Below the pieces are notes generated by a model that worked only from the letters and a program-made list of their open reading frames with translations, had not been told where the DNA came from and did not search any database. The translations under genes and the position numbers were made by a program. Below are positions 7,925-16,426 of a stretch of 38,290 bases of DNA, piece after piece. Source of the DNA: Massilia sp. (GTDB lineage: Bacteria; Pseudomonadota; Gammaproteobacteria; Burkholderiales; Burkholderiaceae_D); contig JANYGW010000223.1 in the NCBI GenBank assembly GCA_025359245.1, positions 1 through 38,290 of the forward strand. The letters run 5' to 3'. Each line of letters starts with the position of its first letter. The stretch's first letter is position 1.

Positions 7925-9463
7925 ATGAAAATTCCTTTTGGCTTGCTATGCCTTGCCGCCTGCGCCAGCCTGGCCGGATGCGGCGGCGGTGCCGGCGGCG
8001 GCGCCAGTACCGTGCCGGTGCTGCCGCTACCGGTCGATCCCCTGGAGCGCGGCGCGCTGGTCCAGAACCCACCCCAGCGCCTGCAGTCGCTCGACCCGGC
8101 CGCCGTCAGCGTCGCCGCCAGCCAGTTCGGCCTGTTCGGCTCCCAGCTGCTCAGCGTGGCCGGCAGCCCGGTGTGCGGCATCGATATTCACCAGGTCGAG
8201 TACGTCACTGTCGGCGCGGCCGGCGAGCCGACCCGTGCGTCGGCGGCCCTGATGGTGCCCACCGGCGCGGCGCCTGCCTGCAGCGGCAAGCATCCGATGC
8301 TGTTGTACGGTCACGGCAGCTCCGTGCTCAAGCGCGTCAACATGGCCGACCTGCGGCCCAGCGCCAACTACGGCATGGCCAGCGTCAGCGTCGCCACGCT
8401 GTTCGCCGCCCAGGGCTACATCGTGCTGGCGCCGAACTACGCCGGCTACGATACGTCGACCCTGAACTACCATCCGCACCATATCGCCGACCAGAACGCC
8501 AAGGACATGATCGATGCGCTGTCGGCCGCGCGCAAGGCCCTGCCGAAGCTGGCCACGCCGGTGCTGGAAAACGGCAAGCTGTTCCTGTCGGGGTATTCGG
8601 AGGGCGGCTATGTCACCATGGCCACCCACCGCGCCATGCAGGCGCTGGGCGTGACGGTGACTGCCTCGGCTCCACTGTCGGGCAACTATGCCGAGAGCTA
8701 CGGCTTCGAGACCAGCCTCGGCCATCCGGAACTGTTTGCCCAGAGCCCGCTGCCGTCGGCCTCCGACATGCTGGACCGGACCATCCAGTTCACCGCCTGG
8801 CAAAAGGCCTACGGCAACCTGTACGCCAATCCCGCCGAGCTGTACCCGGCCGCCTTTGCGCCGTTCATGGAAACGCTGGGGCCGACCTCCAGTACGCTGG
8901 CCGTCCTGAGCAGCAGCGGACAAGTGCCGCTCTACCTGCTGGGCAAGGACATGCCGAACGTGGCGGCCCTGCCGGCGGCCCAGCAAGCCTGGTACGGACC
9001 GCCCGAAAGCAGCCTGCTCAAAAGCAGCTACATCGCGCCGCTGCTGGCCGACATCGCCGCCATTCCGTGCCCGGCGACGTCGAGCATCAATCCGCTCGCC
9101 TGCGCCACCAGGCATCCGGCCCGCCTGGCCTGGTTCAAGAACGACCTGCGCACCTGGACCCCGGCCGCGCCGATGCTGATGTGCGGCGGCCACGGCGACA
9201 CCGAGGTCTATTTCGACAATGCCGTGATGAGCTACGCTTACTTTCAGGCGCATGGCTTGGCGCCGAACCTGGTCACCGTGCTCGACGTCGATTCGCCAAC
9301 CAGCGCGAATGATCCGTACGCGCTGGCCAAGGCCAGTTTCATCGCCGCGCGCAAGGTGCTGCTGGGGCTGGGCGAAGATCCGGACAGCCTGGAAAACTAC
9401 CATGGCACCACCGCCTTCGCCGGCTGCACGGTGGCCTCGCGCGACTTCTTTTCGAAGTTCTAG
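7925..9463 (+). CDS. Secreted lipoprotein alpha/beta hydrolase (lipase/esterase-like)
   Basis: A 512-aa protein with a type II signal peptide. The hydrophobic stretch ends in lipobox LAGC, so Cys19 should be lipidated and the mature protein anchored in the outer membrane or periplasm. A Gly-rich linker follows. The nucleophile elbow is GYSEG with Ser225 in FLSGYSEGGYVTMATHRA, and HGSSVLKR near residue 140 fits the oxyanion region. The overall pattern resembles secretory lipases and the esterase group that deacylates polyesters or triglycerides. The start is the ATG at 7925 with GGAGA 4 nt upstream; an ORF extension to 7826 lacks a signal and is not used. It stops 6 bp from the convergent gene at 9470. 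Substrate unknown. Confidence 0.82.
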   Translation: MKIPFGLLCLAACASLAGCGGGAGGGASTVPVLPLPVDPLERGALVQNPPQRLQSLDPAAVSVAASQFGLFGSQLLSVAGSPVCGIDIHQVEYVTVGAAGEPTRASAALMVPTGAAPACSGKHPMLLYGHGSSVLKRVNMADLRPSANYGMASVSVATLFAAQGYIVLAPNYAGYDTSTLNYHPHHIADQNAKDMIDALSAARKALPKLATPVLENGKLFLSGYSEGGYVTMATHRAMQALGVTVTASAPLSGNYAESYGFETSLGHPELFAQSPLPSASDMLDRTIQFTAWQKAYGNLYANPAELYPAAFAPFMETLGPTSSTLAVLSSSGQVPLYLLGKDMPNVAALPAAQQAWYGPPESSLLKSSYIAPLLADIAAIPCPATSSINPLACATRHPARLAWFKNDLRTWTPAAPMLMCGGHGDTEVYFDNAVMSYAYFQAHGLAPNLVTVLDVDSPTSANDPYALAKASFIAARKVLLGLGEDPDSLENYHGTTAFAGCTVASRDFFSKF

Positions 9464-9469
9464 CGTGCG

Positions 9470-10252
9470 CTATTCGTAGACGGTGCCGATCGCCAGCGGC
9501 CGGCGCGCAGTGAGCACCTGGCCCTGCGCCGGCCAGTCGGCAAAGCGGTAGATGGCGATCTTGTAGGTGCCCATCGAGTTGCCTTCGAAGGGCTGGCCGT
9601 CGACCAGCGGCAGCACGCCCGGCGCCGCGCCCGGCGCCTGCACGGTGACCGGCGCGGCGGTCTCGGACAGCGCGTACACGAAGCGCACGCCGACGCAGCG
9701 CTTGCCGATCAGGCGCAGCCGGTAGCCCGATTCGCGCTGGGCGCTGATCAGCTGCTCGCAGGCGCTGCGCAGGTCGGCCGCCGGGTAGGCGCCGTCGTCG
9801 CGTTCGCGCACCGAGTAGCGGCCGCTGAAATAATAGATGCCCTTGCCGCGGTTCAGGCGCAGCACGGCGTCGTCCTGGTAGGGCTCCTTGAGCAGGGGCA
9901 GCTCGGCGCGCCCCAGCGGATCGACCGCCAGCAGCAAATTGGTGTGCTCGCCGGCGATGCGGATCGACAGCCCCTCGAGCGACACGTTCTTGTCGAGCGG
10001 GCGGATCTGCATGTGGGCCTGGATCAGCGGGCGCGTGCGGGTGAAGGCGGCGAAGAAGGCGGCCGCCTTGTAGGCATGCCGGTAGCTGTGCCATTCGGCG
10101 TCGCGTTCGGCCGTCACGACCACCCGCGCCGGCTCCGCTGGCGGCGCCGCCTTCGGCCCCGTTTCCTGCGCGGGGCACGGGGCGGCAACCAGCAGCAGGG
10201 CGGCCAGGGCAGGGGCAAACAGCGGGCGTGGCAAGGACATGAGCGGTTCCAT
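9470..10252 (-). CDS. Secreted protein of unknown function
   Basis: A 260-aa product I do not recognise. Residues 5-28 form a signal peptide (MSLPRPLFAPALAALLLVAA, then PCPAQE) with a probable cleavage after CPA or AQ, so a periplasmic or outer-membrane location is likely. ATG codons at 10252 and 10240 are both possible; the second starts directly at the signal peptide, and neither has a strong ribosome-binding site. The mature part has mixed alpha/beta character with two cysteines (in SACEQL and GKRCVGV) that could form a disulfide. It is divergent from the histidine kinase operon and convergent with the lipase gene. No catalytic motif is visible. Confidence 0.7.
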   Translation of the reverse strand: MEPLMSLPRPLFAPALAALLLVAAPCPAQETGPKAAPPAEPARVVVTAERDAEWHSYRHAYKAAAFFAAFTRTRPLIQAHMQIRPLDKNVSLEGLSIRIAGEHTNLLLAVDPLGRAELPLLKEPYQDDAVLRLNRGKGIYYFSGRYSVRERDDGAYPAADLRSACEQLISAQRESGYRLRLIGKRCVGVRFVYALSETAAPVTVQAPGAAPGVLPLVDGQPFEGNSMGTYKIAIYRFADWPAQGQVLTARRPLAIGTVYE

Positions 10253-10346
10253 CGCAGTGGTTGGGCAGGCGATTCTAGGTCAATCGGGGGCGGCGCGCCC
10301 GTGCCGGAAGGTAGAGCGCGCATACCCGCCGCAGTATCCATGACTT

Positions 10347-10369
10347 ATGGCACTTCTTACAAGTGCCAT
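10347..10369. promoter_or_regulatory. Palindromic operator candidate upstream of the kinase operon
   Basis: ATGGCACTT (10347-10355) and AAGTGCCAT (10361-10369) are perfect 9-bp inverted arms around CTTAC. The dyad spans the -35 region of the promoter drawn from the TATGAT at 10377-10382 and ends 54 bp before the kinase ATG. The form is typical of a site for a dimeric regulator such as a NarL/LuxR-type response regulator. Confidence 0.55.
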
Positions 10370-10382
10370 GCTCGCGTATGAT
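10354..10382 (+). promoter_or_regulatory. Candidate promoter of the HK-RR-mipA operon
   Basis: The -10 is TATGAT (10377-10382) with a weak -35 TTCTTA (10354-10359) and 17-nt spacing. A weak -35 under a palindrome suits an activator-dependent promoter. Drawn from sequence only. Confidence 0.4.
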
Positions 10383-10423
10383 GGGCCGCTTCATCATTCG
10401 CCCGGTCCGACCCTACCGCCACC

Positions 10424-11668
10424 ATGACCCAACGAGCGCAGCACAACGTCATCGGCCTGATTGGCCTCGCAGGTTGCCTGTGCAGCGGGCTGTTCGACGG
10501 CATCCACCTGTGGTTCAAGGGCGGCGAAACCGACACGCCGCTGGGCCGGCTGGCCGAGCTGGCGGCCGCCTGGTTCACGCCGCCGGCTTCGCTGCTGCGC
10601 GCCGGCAGCGACCGCGAGGCCCTCGCGGCCACGTTGTCCGTGGCCGGCTTCGTGGTGCTGGTGCTGTTGTTCGCGCTGCTGTTCTGGCGCCGTACGGCGC
10701 CCTCGGCCAGGCGCACGGCCAGCGCCGCCAATGCGATGCTGGCGCTGCAACTGGCCATTGCCCTGATTCACCCGCGCAGCCTGCTGTACCTGCTGGCAGC
10801 CGAATTGGGGATGGTGCTGACGCTGCGCCGCGGCTTGCTGTGGCTGGCCGTGCAGCAGCTGCTGCTGATGGCGGTAACGCTGCTGCCGTTGATCGGCAAC
10901 GACAATGTGCGCACCGACTTTGTGCTCAAGATCGTGCTGGTCGAACTGGGCACGATGGCAGTGTGGCAGGCGATCGCTTTCGGGATCGGCTACATGGCCG
11001 CGTCCGAGCGGCGCGGACGGATCGCGCTGGACGCGGCCAACGGCGAGCTGCGCGCCACCCAGCTGCTGCTGCTCGACACCGTGCGCGCCGCCGAGCGCAT
11101 GCGCATCGCGCGCGACCTGCATGACATCGTCGGCCATCACCTGACCGCGCTGCACCTGCACCTGGACCTGGCGCTGCGCCAGCAGGGCGCGCAGGCGCCG
11201 CCGGCGCTGCAGACCGCGCGTACGCTGGCCCAGTCGCTGTTGTCGCAGGTGCGCACCGTGGTCGGCGCCGAACGCCACGCCGAACGGATCGCGCTGCGCG
11301 AAGCGCTGGCGGCGCTGTGCAGCGGCATCCCCGCGCCGCGCATCGAACTGGCGGTCGAGGAGGGGCTGGAAATCGACTCGGCGGCGCTGGCGCACGCGCT
11401 GTTCTGCTGCGTCCAGGAAGCGATCAGCAATGCGGTGCGCCATGCCGGCGCCAGCGTGCTGACGATCGCGCTGGCGCGGCGCGGCGACGCCATCGCGCTG
11501 TCGATCGGCGACGACGGCCGCGGCAACGCCGGCGCGCCCGAGGGACACGGCTTGCGCGGCATGCGCGAACGCCTGGCGGCGCTGGGCGGCAGCCTGCACG
11601 CGGCCAACCGGCCGACGCGCGGCTACGGGCTCGACATCGAAGTGCCGAGCGCCGGGAGCGCGGCGTGA
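10424..11668 (+). CDS. Sensor histidine kinase, NarL-system type (HisKA_3)
   Basis: A 414-aa membrane kinase. Residues 1-190 hold about five to six hydrophobic segments with no large periplasmic sensor domain, so the signal is probably sensed in or at the membrane. The phosphoacceptor His233 lies in RIARDLHDIVGHHLTALHLH, the HisKA_3 motif. The ATPase domain follows with N-box EAISNAVRHA, G1 DDGRG and G2 GHGLRGM. This arrangement resembles DesK/LiaS-like kinases. The stop overlaps the response regulator start (GTGA), indicating coupled translation. The likely target is the regulator encoded next. The nature of the signal cannot be read. Confidence 0.92.
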   Translation: MTQRAQHNVIGLIGLAGCLCSGLFDGIHLWFKGGETDTPLGRLAELAAAWFTPPASLLRAGSDREALAATLSVAGFVVLVLLFALLFWRRTAPSARRTASAANAMLALQLAIALIHPRSLLYLLAAELGMVLTLRRGLLWLAVQQLLLMAVTLLPLIGNDNVRTDFVLKIVLVELGTMAVWQAIAFGIGYMAASERRGRIALDAANGELRATQLLLLDTVRAAERMRIARDLHDIVGHHLTALHLHLDLALRQQGAQAPPALQTARTLAQSLLSQVRTVVGAERHAERIALREALAALCSGIPAPRIELAVEEGLEIDSAALAHALFCCVQEAISNAVRHAGASVLTIALARRGDAIALSIGDDGRGNAGAPEGHGLRGMRERLAALGGSLHAANRPTRGYGLDIEVPSAGSAA

Positions 11669-12297
11669 TCCGGGTGGTGCTGGTCGACGACCAGACCCTG
11701 GTGCGCAGCGGCATCCGCGGCCTGCTCGACCTGACCCCCGACATCCGCGTGGTGGCCGAGGCGGCCGACGCCATCGAGGCGCCCGGCGTGCTGGCCGGCG
11801 CGGCGGCCGACGTGCTGCTGCTCGACATCCGGATGCCGCAGATGTCGGGCATCGCGCTGCTCGAGAGCATGCGCGGCCAGCTGCCGCCGACCATCCTGCT
11901 GACCACCTTCGACGACGACCAGGCCCTGCTCGACGGCATGCGCGCCGGCGCCAGCGGCTTCCTGCTCAAGGATATTTCGCTGGAACGGCTGGCCGAGGGC
12001 ATACGCCGGGTCGCCGGCGGCGCCACCGTGTTCCGGCCGGCGCTGACCGAGCGCGCGCGCACCGCCTACGAGCGCACCAGCGGGCCGGCGCCGCCGTGCA
12101 CGGTCGACCTGTTGACCGAGCGCGAAACCGAAGTGCTGGCGCTGATGGCGGCCGGCTTTAACAATGGCGAGATCGGCGCGGCACTGGGCCCGAGCGAGGG
12201 CACGATCAAAAATCATGTGTCGAGCATCCTGGCCAAGCTGGGTGTGCGCGACCGGGTGCGCGCCGTGCTGCGCGCGCTGGAACTGGGATATATATGA
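11665..12297 (+). CDS. NarL/FixJ-family response regulator
   Basis: A 210-aa two-domain regulator. The receiver domain starts MIRVVLVDDQTLVRSGIRGL, with acidic pocket Asp8-Asp9, phosphoacceptor Asp54 in LLLDIRMPQMSG, the conserved Thr in ILLTTFDDD and Lys in FLLKDIS. The C-terminal LuxR-type HTH spans about residues 148-205 (LTERETEVLALMAAGFNNGEI, then GTIKNHVSSILAKLGV). The start is GTG at 11665, overlapping the kinase stop by 4 nt, with CGGGAG 6 nt upstream. Upstream in-frame ATGs lie within the kinase gene and are not used. It most likely binds near its own operon; the palindrome at 10347-10369 is the natural candidate. Confidence 0.93.
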   Translation: MIRVVLVDDQTLVRSGIRGLLDLTPDIRVVAEAADAIEAPGVLAGAAADVLLLDIRMPQMSGIALLESMRGQLPPTILLTTFDDDQALLDGMRAGASGFLLKDISLERLAEGIRRVAGGATVFRPALTERARTAYERTSGPAPPCTVDLLTERETEVLALMAAGFNNGEIGAALGPSEGTIKNHVSSILAKLGVRDRVRAVLRALELGYI

Positions 12298-13067
12298 ACA
12301 AGCACGTAGTCGCGGCCAGCCTGCTGGCCCTGCTGGGCGGCAGCGCGCACGCGCAGGCGACCCGCATGATGATGCCCGAAGGGACCTACGACCTGGTGTT
12401 CGGCGTGGCCGTGCAGCGCACCTACCATGCCGACAGCGATGGCCGCAGCCACGGCGAGGTGGTGCCGGCGCTGGAGGTGCAGTGGAGTAACGGGGTGTTC
12501 ATCGACGCCAACGTCGACGAGGCCGTGCTGGGCGTGCACTGGTCCGACCAGCCGATGCTCGACTACGGCGCCATGCTGTCGGTGAGCGGGCGCGACCAGC
12601 GCAGCGACACGCCCGGCGCACGCGGCGGCATGGCCATGCAGGCGGGCGGCTTCGTCAACTGGCATGTGCTGTACAACCTCGATGTCGGCGGCGAGCTGCT
12701 GGCCGGCGGCGGCTACGACCGCGGCGGCTTGCTGGGCAACGCCAGGGTGCAGTGGTCGACCCCGCTGGCGGCGCACCACGGCGCCACGCTGACGGTTGGC
12801 GCAATCGTGGGCGACCATACCTGGATGCAAGGCTATTTCGGGGTCACGCCGGCGCAAGCGGCCAGCGGCGGCAATCCGGCCTACCGGGCCCCGGCCGGCG
12901 TACTGAACATCTATGGCGACCTCGAATGGCAATGGCAGCTGGGCAACAAGTACTGGCTGTTTACGGGCGCACGGATCAGCCGGCGCGGCGATGGCCCGGC
13001 CGCCAGTCCGCTGGTGGCGGGGCGCGACTATTTCACGCTGCGCACCGCGCTGACCTACCACTTCTGA
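12294..13067 (+). CDS. MipA/OmpV-family outer-membrane protein
   Basis: A 257-aa protein with a Sec signal peptide (cleavage after GSAHA) and a beta-barrel-like sequence of alternating hydrophobic residues. It ends in Phe (LTYHF), the usual C-terminal signal for BAM-dependent insertion. The stretch YFGVTPAQAASGGNPAYRAPAG matches the typical MipA/OmpV motif. E. coli MipA is a scaffold linking the murein transglycosylase MltA and PBP1B; other members are linked to antibiotic or osmotic responses. The start overlaps the response regulator stop (ATGA), so it belongs to the same coupled operon, and its expression is likely controlled by that system. Exact role unknown. Confidence 0.87.
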   Translation: MNKHVVAASLLALLGGSAHAQATRMMMPEGTYDLVFGVAVQRTYHADSDGRSHGEVVPALEVQWSNGVFIDANVDEAVLGVHWSDQPMLDYGAMLSVSGRDQRSDTPGARGGMAMQAGGFVNWHVLYNLDVGGELLAGGGYDRGGLLGNARVQWSTPLAAHHGATLTVGAIVGDHTWMQGYFGVTPAQAASGGNPAYRAPAGVLNIYGDLEWQWQLGNKYWLFTGARISRRGDGPAASPLVAGRDYFTLRTALTYHF

Positions 13068-13071
13068 GCCG

Positions 13072-13091
13072 GCACGCCGGGGGTGGCGTGC
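13072..13091 (+). other. GC-rich stem-loop after mipA
   Basis: GCACGCC and GGCGTGC form a 7-bp stem around a 6-nt loop, 5 nt past the stop of the MipA-like gene. There is no T-run, so it may act as an mRNA end or pause structure rather than an intrinsic terminator. Confidence 0.35.
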
Positions 13092-13112
13092 GCGGCGAAT
13101 CGGGCGCGCTGG

Positions 13113-13118
13113 TAAAAT
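13113..13118 (+). promoter_or_regulatory. Possible -10 element of argC
   Basis: TAAAAT lies about 48 nt before the argC start, following GC-rich sequence. No good -35 is visible at 16-18 nt. Confidence 0.3.
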
Positions 13119-13165
13119 AACGGCCTCCTCGGGCAAGTTCCCACCATTATCTAGAAGGAATGATC

Positions 13166-14203
13166 ATGATCAAAGTTGGCATCGTCGGCGGTACCGGTTA
13201 CACGGGCGTGGAATTGCTGCGCCTGCTCGCTGTCCATCCCGACGTCACGCTGACCGCGATTACCTCGCGCAAGGAGGACGGCTTGCCGGTGGCCGACATG
13301 TTTCCCTCGCTGCGCGGGCGCGTCAACCTGGCGTTTTCGGCGCCCGACAAGGTCGACCTGACCCGGTGCGACGTGGTCTTTTTCGCCACCCCGCACGGGG
13401 TGGCCATGGCCCAGGCGCCGGCCTTGCTGGCAGCCGGCGTCAAGGTGATCGACCTGGCTGCCGACTTCCGCCTGAAGGACCAGGCCAGTTTCGAACAGTG
13501 GTACAAGATCCCGCACACCTGCCCGGAACTGCTCGACGAAGCCGTGTACGGCTTGCCTGAACTGAACCGCGACGCCATCAGGGGCGCGCGCCTGGTCGCC
13601 AATCCGGGCTGCTACCCGACCACGATGCAGCTGGGCTTTTATCCGCTGCTCAAGGCCAACCTGGTCGATACCAGCGCGCTGATCGCCGACGCCAAGTCGG
13701 GCGTGTCGGGCGCCGGCCGCAAGGCCGAGATCGGCACCTTGTTTTCCGAGGCGGGCGACAATTTCAAGGCTTACGGCGTTTCCGGCCACCGCCACACGCC
13801 CGAAACCGTGGCCCAGTTGCAGCGTTATACCGGCATGCCGGTGGGCCTGATCTTCACGCCGCACCTGGTGCCGATGATCCGCGGCATGCACTCGACGCTG
13901 TACGCGCGCCTGACCACGGCCATCAGCAACGAGGCGCTGCAAGCGCTGTTCGAAGAGCAATACAAGGATGCGCCGTTCGTCGACGTGATGCCGTTCGGTT
14001 CGCATCCGGAAACGCGCTCCACGCGCGGCTCGAACATGCTGCGCCTGGCACTGCATCGTCCGGGCAACGGCAACACGGTCGTGATCCTGGTGGTGCAGGA
14101 CAACCTGGTCAAGGGCGCCTCCGGCCAGGCCGTGCAGTGCATGAATTTGATGTTCGGGCTGGAAGAAAGCACCGGCTTGCAGCAGATCGCGCTGCTGCCG
14201 TAA
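13166..14203 (+). CDS. argC: N-acetyl-gamma-glutamyl-phosphate reductase
   Basis: A 345-aa NADPH-dependent enzyme of arginine biosynthesis; it reduces N-acetylglutamyl phosphate to the semialdehyde in the cytoplasm. The N-terminal nucleotide-binding motif is [17 protein letters not shown]. The catalytic Cys149 lies in [12 protein letters not shown], and the substrate loop is [12 protein letters not shown] followed by GHRHTPE. The ATG at 13166 is preferred over an in-frame ATG two codons upstream (13160), because AGAAGGA ends directly at 13159, leaving no spacing for the earlier ATG. Length matches the long ArgC class. It stands alone, separate from other arg genes. Confidence 0.97.
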   Translation: MIKVGIVGGTGYTGVELLRLLAVHPDVTLTAITSRKEDGLPVADMFPSLRGRVNLAFSAPDKVDLTRCDVVFFATPHGVAMAQAPALLAAGVKVIDLAADFRLKDQASFEQWYKIPHTCPELLDEAVYGLPELNRDAIRGARLVANPGCYPTTMQLGFYPLLKANLVDTSALIADAKSGVSGAGRKAEIGTLFSEAGDNFKAYGVSGHRHTPETVAQLQRYTGMPVGLIFTPHLVPMIRGMHSTLYARLTTAISNEALQALFEEQYKDAPFVDVMPFGSHPETRSTRGSNMLRLALHRPGNGNTVVILVVQDNLVKGASGQAVQCMNLMFGLEESTGLQQIALLP

Positions 14204-14297
14204 CGATCAGTGACCTGAGTGGAATAATGTGGTGCTAACGGCAAGTGTGGGTGCTTGCGGGCGATCCAGATCAACGCTGGCTGGAAGTGATGGCGGT

Positions 14298-14323
14298 AAA
14301 TTAACTCTGGCTCTGGTTAATTT
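14298..14323. promoter_or_regulatory. AT-rich dyad upstream of bactofilin gene
   Basis: AAATTAAC (14298-14305) and GTTAATTT (14316-14323) are perfect 8-bp inverted arms 10 nt apart in a 200-bp gap between argC and the bactofilin gene. It stands out in GC-rich DNA and could be an operator. No promoter with good elements could be fixed beside it. Confidence 0.35.
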
Positions 14324-14403
14324 GGCAAGATCCACATTCGTCCCGCACGGCCCGCTCCAGGGCAGGTGCGCTTAGCAACCTGTCTCTGTGAGGAGTGCCC
14401 ATC

Positions 14404-14817
14404 ATGTTCGGTCGTAATTCGAAGACGGAAATTGACAGCCTGGTCGGAATTTCCGCCCGGATCGAGGGAAACCTCTGTTTTACCGGCGGCCTGCGCATCG
14501 ATGGCGAGGTCCACGGCGATGTGCTCGGCGGCGACAGCGCCGACAGCGTGCTGATTGTGTCTGAACATGCACGGATCGAGGGCGATGTGCGTTGTGCAAC
14601 TTTGATCGTCGAAGGCTATATCGCGGGCGATGTGTATGCGACGGAACTGCTTGAATTGCAGCCAAAAGGCCGCATCATAGGCAATGTGCACTACAAAAAG
14701 CTGGAAATGCACAGCGGCGCCACCGTCGCCGGCACCCTGACCCACCAGGAGTCGGGCGAGCCGGAGTTTCATCTTTCCATTGCGCAGCCCGCCTTCGTCA
14801 AGGTATCCGAAGCGTGA
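14404..14817 (+). CDS. Bactofilin-family polymer-forming protein
   Basis: A 137-aa protein beginning MFGRNSKTEIDSLVGISARI. The core (residues about 18-115) is a run of short beta strands with repeated hydrophobic-Gly patterns (IEGNLCFTGGLRIDGEVHGDV, then ARIEGDVRCATLIVEGYIAGDV), the right-handed beta-helix of bactofilins (DUF583). Bactofilins polymerise without nucleotide and organise cell-wall enzymes and cell shape. The start is ATG at 14404 with GAGGAG 8 nt upstream. It sits between argC and erpA. M23 peptidases often pair with bactofilins; one is encoded 1.6 kb away on the other strand, which may or may not be meaningful. Confidence 0.9.
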   Translation: MFGRNSKTEIDSLVGISARIEGNLCFTGGLRIDGEVHGDVLGGDSADSVLIVSEHARIEGDVRCATLIVEGYIAGDVYATELLELQPKGRIIGNVHYKKLEMHSGATVAGTLTHQESGEPEFHLSIAQPAFVKVSEA

Positions 14818-14832
14818 GGCGCCACTACAGTC

Positions 14833-14838
14833 TATAAT
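14833..14838 (+). promoter_or_regulatory. -10 element upstream of erpA
   Basis: A perfect TATAAT lies 31 nt before the erpA start, just past the bactofilin stop. A matching -35 is poor, so an activator or a weak promoter is possible. Confidence 0.5.
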
Positions 14839-14869
14839 GGCTTAAATTGTTTCCACGTAGGAGTCTCAC

Positions 14870-15235
14870 ATGAATGCAGTAGCTGAAGCAGCACCGGACC
14901 TGATGCCGGCGCCGATCATCTTCACCGACAGCGCCGCGCAAAAAGTCGCGCAGCTGATCGAAGAAGAGGGCAATCCGGACCTGAAGTTGCGCGTGTTCGT
15001 GCAGGGTGGCGGCTGTTCCGGCTTCCAGTACGGTTTCACGTTCGACGAAATCGTCAACGAAGATGACACCACCATGGAAAAGAACGGCGTCCAGCTGTTG
15101 ATCGATTCGATGAGCTACCAGTACCTGGTGGGCGCCGAGATCGACTACAAGGACGACCTTGAAGGCGCCCAGTTCGTCATCAAGAATCCGAGCGCCACCT
15201 CGACCTGCGGCTGCGGTTCGTCGTTCTCGGCTTAA
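14870..15235 (+). CDS. erpA: Iron-sulfur cluster insertion protein ErpA
   Basis: A 121-aa A-type carrier that delivers Fe-S clusters to apo-proteins in the cytoplasm. The three cluster-binding cysteines are visible: Cys49 in [14 protein letters not shown], and Cys113 and Cys115 in the C-terminal [11 protein letters not shown]. The N-terminal extension and the family sequence [21 protein letters not shown] place it with ErpA rather than IscA. A TAGGAG ribosome-binding site lies 5-6 nt upstream of the ATG. It converges with anmK 16 bp downstream. Confidence 0.96.
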   Translation: MNAVAEAAPDLMPAPIIFTDSAAQKVAQLIEEEGNPDLKLRVFVQGGGCSGFQYGFTFDEIVNEDDTTMEKNGVQLLIDSMSYQYLVGAEIDYKDDLEGAQFVIKNPSATSTCGCGSSFSA

Positions 15236-15251
15236 ACCCGGGCTTGTTGCA

Positions 15252-16349
15252 CTACGCGGGGTAGAGGGCGCCCAGGATCCTGGGTCCCTTCGCTCCGGTC
15301 ACGGCGGGCAGATTGCCCGCTTCGCGTTTCTGGAAGCGGTAGCCCAGCCACGCAAACGCCAGCGCCTCGACCCGGTTCGGCGCCACGCCCAGCACCGCCG
15401 TCGATTCCACCACCGCCGTTCCGCCCAGCGCCGCTGCCAGTGCGCGCAGCAAGGTCGCGTTGTACGCGCCGCCGCCACACACATACACCGCATCGACCTC
15501 GCGCGCCGCAGCGCGGATGGCGTCGGCGATCGTGTGCGCCGTCAGCGCCGTCAAGGTGGCCTGGACGTCCTGCGGCGCTAGCGTGCCGGCCGCGGCCAGC
15601 CTGGCGTCCAGCCAGTCCATGTGGAACAGGTCGCGTCCGGTGCTCTTGGGCGCCGCCAGCGCGAAATAAGGTTCGGCCCTGAGTGTCTGCAGCAAGCCGG
15701 GGTCGACGGTGCCGCCGCCCGCCCAGGCGCCGTCGGCGTCGTATTCCTTGCCCAGCTGGCGCCCGATCCAGCCATCCATCAGCACATTGCCGGGGCCGGT
15801 ATCGAAGCCGCCCGTGCGGCCATCGCCATGCAGCACGCTGATGTTGGCGATGCCGCCGATATTGACCACCACCCGTGTGTGTCCGGCCTTGCCGAATTGC
15901 GCCTGGTGGAAGGCCGGCACCAGCGGCGCGCCCTGGCCGCCGGCAGCCACGTCGCGGCTGCGAAAGTCGGCGATCACATCCAGGCCCGTCAGTTCGGCCA
16001 GCAGGGCAGGGTTGTTGGTCTGGCGCGTGTAGCCCAGCTCGGGGCGATGGCGGATGGTCTGGCCGTGCACGGCGACCGCCCGCACCTGGCAGGTCGCGGC
16101 CGGCAGCAGGGCGGCGACACAGGCGGCATAGCAGGCGGCCAGCGCGTTGGCGGCCAATGCCTCGCGTTCGATTTCGTTCGGGCCGGGCGACTGCAGCGCC
16201 ATCAGATCAGTGCGCAGGGCCGGGTCGAACGGGACAAATGCCGACTGGATGGTCGTAATGGCGCCATCGGCGAAGTCGGCCAGCACGCCGTCGACGCCAT
16301 CCATGCTGGTGCCGGACATCAGGCCAATAAACAGTTCAGGGGAGGTCAT
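15252..16349 (-). CDS. anmK: Anhydro-N-acetylmuramic acid kinase
   Basis: A 365-aa sugar kinase of peptidoglycan recycling. It opens and phosphorylates 1,6-anhydro-MurNAc to MurNAc-6-phosphate in the cytoplasm. The N-terminal phosphate loop [18 protein letters not shown] is diagnostic. Further family stretches are [24 protein letters not shown] and the C-terminal ATP-binding [14 protein letters not shown]. The start ATG at 16349 is preceded by GGGGAGGT a few nt upstream (minus). It follows the M23 peptidase gene on the same strand, separated by that gene's terminator, so it may have its own promoter or depend on read-through. Confidence 0.96.
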   Translation of the reverse strand: MTSPELFIGLMSGTSMDGVDGVLADFADGAITTIQSAFVPFDPALRTDLMALQSPGPNEIEREALAANALAACYAACVAALLPAATCQVRAVAVHGQTIRHRPELGYTRQTNNPALLAELTGLDVIADFRSRDVAAGGQGAPLVPAFHQAQFGKAGHTRVVVNIGGIANISVLHGDGRTGGFDTGPGNVLMDGWIGRQLGKEYDADGAWAGGGTVDPGLLQTLRAEPYFALAAPKSTGRDLFHMDWLDARLAAAGTLAPQDVQATLTALTAHTIADAIRAAAREVDAVYVCGGGAYNATLLRALAAALGGTAVVESTAVLGVAPNRVEALAFAWLGYRFQKREAGNLPAVTGAKGPRILGALYPA

Positions 16350-16370
16350 GGGCGATCCAGTAAAAACGTT

Positions 16371-16405
16371 GGACGGAAAAAAAGCGCCCGGAGAGAGGCG
16401 CTTTT
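16371..16405 (-). terminator. Intrinsic terminator of the M23 peptidase gene
   Basis: AAAAGCGCC (16380-16388) pairs with GGCGCTTTT (16397-16405). Read on the minus strand the hairpin runs into seven T, 22 bp after the peptidase stop and before anmK. Confidence 0.85.
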
Positions 16406-16426
16406 CTGTGTGCTGTCAGCTGACGC

